From assembly GCF_000972385.1 (NCBI RefSeq), contig NZ_JXTE01000088.1:1-26854 (forward strand): DNA of 26,854 bases. Direction: 5' to 3'. Origin of the DNA: Streptomyces sp. WM6386 (lineage in GTDB: Bacteria; Actinomycetota; Actinomycetes; Streptomycetales; Streptomycetaceae). The notes under the pieces are model-generated. The model saw only the letters and a program-made list of their open reading frames with translations. It ran no database searches and was not told the origin of the DNA. Position 1 is the first letter of the stretch, and each line of letters begins with the position of its first letter. The position numbers and the translations under genes are program-made. Shown here piece by piece: positions 23,730 through 26,854 of this stretch.

Positions 23730-23738
23730 GGAGCCTGG

Positions 23739-24926
23739 ATGTCCGCTCACACCGACGGTGGGGTAGGCAGGAGACTCGCCTACTACCGCAGCGTCATGCG
23801 CCCGAAGATGACACAGCAACAGCTCGCGGACTCCGCGTGCGTCGCCCTCGGCACCATCCGCAAGATCGAGCGAGGCGAGCGCGGCGTCACCGATGTCACG
23901 CTGGAAGCCCTCGCGGCGGCTCTCGGTGTCGATCCGAGCCGCCTGCGCGTCGACCGCGGACCCGTGCACGCCCGCGTGCGCGAGGCACTGCCCGCTCTCT
24001 CCGCGGTGATCGCCGCCTACGACGTCCCGGACGACGGTCCGGTCCGCACCCTCGGCGAGCTTCGGGCCGCCGTCGCCGAAGTCGTTCGCTGGCGCCTTGC
24101 AGCCCAGTACACGCGCATCGTCCGCGATCTCCCCGACCTGCTCGCCGAACTTGCTCGCGCCTATCACGTAGCGGCCGCCCACGAGCGGCGCGAGCCGGCG
24201 GCACTCTTGGTGACGGCCTACCGTGCGGCGGACGCCGTGGCTTTCAAGTTCGGTGCGCACGATCTGTCCGCGCGTCTCGTCGAACTGATGCGTTGGGCCG
24301 CCCCCGACGCCGACGATCCCCTCCTGGCCACGACCGTCGCCTACGTGCGTACGGAGATCTTCTTCGCCGCACACGCTCATGCTTCCGGGCTGCGCACGCT
24401 CGAGGACGCCATCGACTCGGCGCCGGTCCCGAGCACGGTGCCGGCCATCGCGGCGAGGGGCGCTCTCCACATGAGGGCCGCGGTCATCGCCGGGCGGGCG
24501 CGGGACGCCACAGGCTCGGCAATCCACCTCGCCGAAGCTCGGGCCCTCGCGGACCAGGTGCCCGAGTCCGTCTACCTCGGCACGGCATTCGGACCCGACA
24601 CCGTCCGCATCCATGAAGTGTCCGTGGCCGTCAGCCTCGGAAACGACCACGTCGATCGTGCCCTCACAGCCGCACAAGGCTGGAAGCCACCCGCCGAATT
24701 GCCGGCTGAACGACGCTCCGGCTTCTACATCGAACTGGCCCGAGCGCAGCTATGGGCCGGTCTCGCGGATCACGCGTTCGACTCCCTGAAAGCCGCCCGC
24801 CGGATCGCGCCACAGCACACGCGAGAACACCCCTGGGTCCGTGAAGACGCCGCCACACTACGTCGGTTGAAGCGGGCCGACTCGGAGGCTCTCACAGGCT
24901 TCGCCGAGTGGTGTGCCGCGAACTGA
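23739..24926 (+). CDS. XRE-family helix-turn-helix regulator with helical repeat domain
   Basis: 395-aa regulator. Residues about 9-70 are a Cro/C1-type HTH (GRRLAYYRSVM...MTQQQLADSACVALGTIRKI ERGERG...LEALAAALGVDPSRL). The rest (about 80-395) is alpha-helical with TPR-like repeats (LLVTAYRAADAVAFKFGAHD; AIHLAEARALADQVP; HAFDSLKAARRIAPQHTREH), the layout of many Streptomyces XRE regulators that may bind a peptide or small ligand. ATG 23739 has GGAG 5 nt upstream; the longer frame to 23691 lacks a site. It heads a plus-strand run of small genes and probably controls them or itself through the flanking inverted repeats. Confidence 0.9.
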   Translation: MSAHTDGGVGRRLAYYRSVMRPKMTQQQLADSACVALGTIRKIERGERGVTDVTLEALAAALGVDPSRLRVDRGPVHARVREALPALSAVIAAYDVPDDGPVRTLGELRAAVAEVVRWRLAAQYTRIVRDLPDLLAELARAYHVAAAHERREPAALLVTAYRAADAVAFKFGAHDLSARLVELMRWAAPDADDPLLATTVAYVRTEIFFAAHAHASGLRTLEDAIDSAPVPSTVPAIAARGALHMRAAVIAGRARDATGSAIHLAEARALADQVPESVYLGTAFGPDTVRIHEVSVAVSLGNDHVDRALTAAQGWKPPAELPAERRSGFYIELARAQLWAGLADHAFDSLKAARRIAPQHTREHPWVREDAATLRRLKRADSEALTGFAEWCAAN

Positions 24927-24936
24927 ACCCCCGTGG

Positions 24937-24955
24937 GTACCCCTCACTGGGGTAC
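24937..24955. promoter_or_regulatory. Perfect inverted repeat after the XRE gene
   Basis: GTACCCC (24937-24943) and GGGGTAC (24949-24955) are exact inverted copies with a TCACT spacer, starting 10 nt past the XRE stop and 51 nt before the next gene. It could be an operator for the following genes or an attenuating hairpin. Confidence 0.5.
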
Positions 24956-25006
24956 TTGCCCCCCTTGCGGACCTCCACCATCTGTCCGACACGATGGGAC
25001 CAGCAG

Positions 25007-25474
25007 ATGGGAACACGGATGTCCGAGGCGATCCCGCTCGCGCCCACCCTCGTCAAGGGCAGCATGAGCATCGCTCGACCACAGGGGAATCTGCCATGGC
25101 TGCCGCCCATGGGAACGGTCTGGCACATTGAGGCAGGTACGCACTTCGACGCGATCCGGGCCGGCCAGACTCTTGGGCGGACAGCGCTGACCCTGCTCGG
25201 TGACGCATCAGGGGCAGTGATCTGCGATCCGTGGAGCCGTATTCACTACTTCCTGGCCAAGCCGTCATCGACGACCGGGTGGAACGTACGAGAGACGACC
25301 GTGTGCGGAACCGCCACCTACATCGTCGTCCCACCCCTCGACGCCAAGGAAATGCACCTGCACTGGGCAGTGCCGCCACTCCCTGATCGCCTGTTCACAC
25401 CGGCGGGTCAGTTGCGTCAGGCGCTCCATGCGGCGGTCGGAGCGCACTACGGCCCACGGACGGAGCAATGCTGA
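25007..25474 (+). CDS. Hypothetical protein downstream of XRE regulator
   Basis: 155-aa soluble protein. Its centre reads GTVWHIEAGTHFDAIRAGQT, TALTLLGDASGAVICDPWSR and HYFLAKPSSTTGW, followed by ATYIVVPPLDAKEMHLHWAV. I recall such blocks in small Streptomyces hypotheticals beside XRE genes that distantly resemble the N-terminal part of bifunctional primase-polymerase proteins; no catalytic residues can be claimed. ATG 25007 (GGGA 7 nt upstream) or ATG 25019 are both possible starts. The end overlaps the next gene (TGATG). Confidence 0.75.
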   Translation: MGTRMSEAIPLAPTLVKGSMSIARPQGNLPWLPPMGTVWHIEAGTHFDAIRAGQTLGRTALTLLGDASGAVICDPWSRIHYFLAKPSSTTGWNVRETTVCGTATYIVVPPLDAKEMHLHWAVPPLPDRLFTPAGQLRQALHAAVGAHYGPRTEQC

Positions 25475-25653
25475 TGGGTGCGGAAACAGCCCGTGAGGTT
25501 GTCGACGCGTTCGACGCTCTGGTCGTTCACTGCGTCGACTGCTACCGCTGTCGCAGAGCCCCGGGTCAGATGTGCCCGGCGGCCCGACCGCTGCACGACA
25601 TCTGGAAAGCGGTCTGGAAGAGGGGGCGTCACGGTGATCTGCGGACGATGTGA
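25474..25653 (+). CDS. Small cysteine-rich protein
   Basis: 59-aa protein with four Cys in [20 protein letters not shown] (C-x2-C-x2-C-x6-C) and helical ends; the Cys cluster suggests a zinc site. ATG 25474 overlaps the preceding TGA (TGATG) and has GGAG 8 nt upstream, so it is translationally coupled; ATG 25468 is an alternative. It overlaps the next gene by 20 nt. Function unknown. Confidence 0.65.
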   Translation: MGAETAREVVDAFDALVVHCVDCYRCRRAPGQMCPAARPLHDIWKAVWKRGRHGDLRTM

Positions 25654-25837
25654 CCGGGCAATCATGGTCGGTGAGCCCTACGACGAGCACGACAAGGTCT
25701 CGTCCTCCGCCGGCGGAATCACGATCTACCTGCACAAGCGATGCCCTTCGATGTCCCGGCGCAGTGAGCGGCAGGGGCGTGGGCACAACGCACCGACGGC
25801 ACAATTACGGCAGCTCAAGCGCGAGGGTGCAGGATAG
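25634..25837 (+). CDS. Small zinc-ribbon-like protein with a TTA codon
   Basis: 67-aa protein starting [20 protein letters not shown], with C-x2-C near the N-terminus and [10 protein letters not shown] (His and Cys) about 30 residues later, a plausible CxxC...HxxC zinc knuckle, then a basic tail. GTG 25634 has AGGGGG 7 nt upstream. Codon 58 (25805-25807) is TTA, so translation may need the bldA tRNA. Its stop is 4 nt before the cyclophilin start, whose ribosome site lies inside this gene. It is missed if only ATG starts are used. Confidence 0.65.
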   Translation: MICGRCDRAIMVGEPYDEHDKVSSSAGGITIYLHKRCPSMSRRSERQGRGHNAPTAQLRQLKREGAG

Positions 25838-25841
25838 GACC

Positions 25842-26339
25842 ATGACAACCAAGGTCTACTTCGACATCACCATCAACGACGAGCCCGCCGGCCGTATCAA
25901 CTTCAACCTCTTCGAGGACGTCGTCCCGAAGACCGCGGAGAACTTCCGCGCGCTGGCCACCGGCGAGAAGGGCTTCGGTTTTGCCGGGTCGTCCTTCCAC
26001 CGGGTCATCCCGGACTTCATGCTTCAGGGTGGGGACTTCACCCGGGGCAACGGCACGGGTGGCAAGAGCATCTACGGTGAGAAGTTCGCCGACGAGAACT
26101 TCAAGCTCAAGCACGACCGTCCGGGCCTGCTGTCGATGGCCAACGCCGGCCCGAACAGCAATGGCTCGCAGTTCTTCATCACCACGATCGTGACGGGCTG
26201 GCTGGACGGCAAGCACGTGGTGTTCGGCGAGGTCGCCGACGAGGCCAGCATGGCGGTCGTCAGGAAGATCGAGTCGCTCGGCTCGGGCAGCGGCGCGACC
26301 TCGGCGAAGATCACCATCGCCGAGTCCGGCCAGCTCTGA
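25842..26339 (+). CDS. Peptidyl-prolyl cis-trans isomerase (cyclophilin type)
   Basis: 165-aa single-domain cyclophilin that speeds proline isomerisation during protein folding in the cytoplasm (no signal peptide). Canonical motifs: [18 protein letters not shown] (about 21-38), [20 protein letters not shown] (catalytic Arg, about 50-69), [20 protein letters not shown] (about 92-111) and [12 protein letters not shown] (Trp/His that also bind cyclosporin). Length is usual for bacterial cyclophilins. AGGA (25831-25834) lies 7 nt before ATG 25842. It closes the small-gene run and is followed by a strong hairpin. Confidence 0.97.
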   Translation: MTTKVYFDITINDEPAGRINFNLFEDVVPKTAENFRALATGEKGFGFAGSSFHRVIPDFMLQGGDFTRGNGTGGKSIYGEKFADENFKLKHDRPGLLSMANAGPNSNGSQFFITTIVTGWLDGKHVVFGEVADEASMAVVRKIESLGSGSGATSAKITIAESGQL

Positions 26340-26356
26340 CACCTGCGGTCTCCGCG

Positions 26357-26390
26357 GACGGCCGGTGCGGTGTTCATCACACCGGCCGTC
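26357..26390 (+). terminator. Terminator hairpin after cyclophilin
   Basis: GACGGCCGGTG (26357-26367) and CACCGGCCGTC (26380-26390) are exact inverted copies with a 12-nt loop, starting 18 nt past the stop. Confidence 0.85.
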
Positions 26391-26417
26391 GCGTAGGTCC
26401 GTGATCCGGAGACCCTG

Positions 26418-26691
26418 TCACTCGGGATGCCGGCCACGTTGAGCGGCCATCGTGCCCGTGTACGTCTGCCGGGTCAGGTCTCCGGATTCGATGCCGAGCT
26501 TCGTCCGGGACAGCGCGGATGTCGTCCAGGTCCGCGCTCACCTCGTCGTCGCCAATGAGCGCCTTCACGACGATGGACGTCCCGTCTGGCTCCGGCACGC
26601 GGATCACCGTGGTCAGGACCCGACGGTCGCCGGCGGCTGGAAGCTGGAAGGGCCGACTCCCTTTACTCTGGCCCGCTTTGAGTAGGAGTAC
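26418..26691 (-). pseudogene. Probable frameshifted gene remnant
   Basis: On the minus strand one frame reads FQLPAAGDRRVLTTVIRVPE, PDGTSIVVKALIGDDEVSAD and LDDIR down to about 26510. From about 26515 another frame continues naturally as ALSRTKLGIESGDLTRQTYT, GTMAAQRGRHPE and a TGA at 26420-26418. Joined across a one-base shift they make one plausible C-terminal protein segment; alone, each breaks off into Arg/Pro-rich text or a stop. No start codon is found upstream (stop at 26692-26694). It looks like the decayed 3' part of a gene; family not recognised. Confidence 0.4.
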
Positions 26692-26728
26692 TCATGCCCG
26701 GCGCCTTGATCGCGTCGAGACTTCGGGC

Positions 26729-26854
26729 ATGAGAAGACGACTTGCCAAGAAGAGCAGCCTCCTCGGCCGTACGGCCCTGTCGGCGCTGTGTGTGCTGGGG
26801 CTTGCGGCCTGCGGGACCGCGCGGGCGGGAGACAAGGGGCCGACCGTCCAAGCC
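26729..26854 (+). CDS. Lipoprotein, N-terminal fragment (runs off window)
   Basis: ATG 26729 opens 42 codons to the window edge: a basic start (MRRRLAKKSS), a hydrophobic core (ALSALCVLG) and the lipobox LAAC with the lipidated Cys at residue 28, followed by GTARAGDKGPTV. This is a type II signal peptide, so the product is anchored to the outer face of the cell membrane. The ribosome site is weak. The functional domain is outside the window. Confidence 0.75.
   Translation, partial: MRRRLAKKSSLLGRTALSALCVLGLAACGTARAGDKGPTVQA

Noticed and set aside
23649..24677. 342-codon minus-strand open frame
   Set aside because: Antisense to the XRE regulator, which has a clear helix-turn-helix.

Overview
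The window looks like a Streptomyces chromosome, or that of a close relative. Evidence is the very high G+C at third codon positions, GTG starts, a Tat-exported glycoside hydrolase, a class E sortase, DUF3592 and DUF6412 proteins, apparently leaderless genes, and almost no TTA codons. No rRNA, tRNA, CRISPR array or insertion sequence was recognised. Genes run off both ends: a secreted protein on the left and a lipoprotein on the right.

Left part (1-11.8 kb) is ordinary accessory and housekeeping chromosome. A ROK-family repressor (503-1627, minus) is divergent from a Gfo/Idh/MocA oxidoreductase that is translationally coupled to a UPF0303/HbpS-like protein. A perfect 27-bp palindrome lies between the divergent starts. 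Next come an FAH-family hydrolase, a short YidC/Oxa1 paralogue with its DUF6412 partner, an unknown 186-aa protein, a class E sortase, a DUF3592 membrane protein, a Tat-secreted GH30 enzyme (probably a beta-1,6-galactanase), a membrane protein, a SEC-C protein and a second DUF3592 protein with a TTA codon.

Centre (about 12.2-22.6 kb, all minus strand) is a predicted defence or restriction-modification island. In transcription order it holds a Vsr-type endonuclease, a Z1-domain DEAD ATPase/helicase, a PD-(D/E)XK nuclease, a GHKL (MutL/MORC-like) ATPase, an unrecognised 298-aa protein, a DUF6339 protein fused to a C5-methyltransferase-like domain, and a complete C5-cytosine methyltransferase. 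From the Z1 gene on, stops and starts overlap by 1-4 nt (9 nt apart at the last junction), so this is one translationally coupled operon. The fused methyltransferase-like protein has lost the catalytic Pro-Cys motif, while the last gene keeps every C5-MTase motif. The pair may therefore be one active methylase plus a pseudo-enzyme partner. The general architecture resembles the GHKL-ATPase-containing restriction-modification systems predicted by comparative genomics (Iyer, Abhiman and Aravind 2008, from memory). I know of no biochemical characterisation.

Right part (23-26.9 kb): a HAD-like protein with an altered catalytic motif and a leaderless start; then an XRE/HTH regulator followed by three small tightly packed genes (a 155-aa protein, a Cys-rich 59-aa protein, and a 67-aa CxxC protein with a TTA codon); then a cyclophilin with a strong terminator. 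A probable frameshifted gene remnant and a truncated lipoprotein gene close the window.
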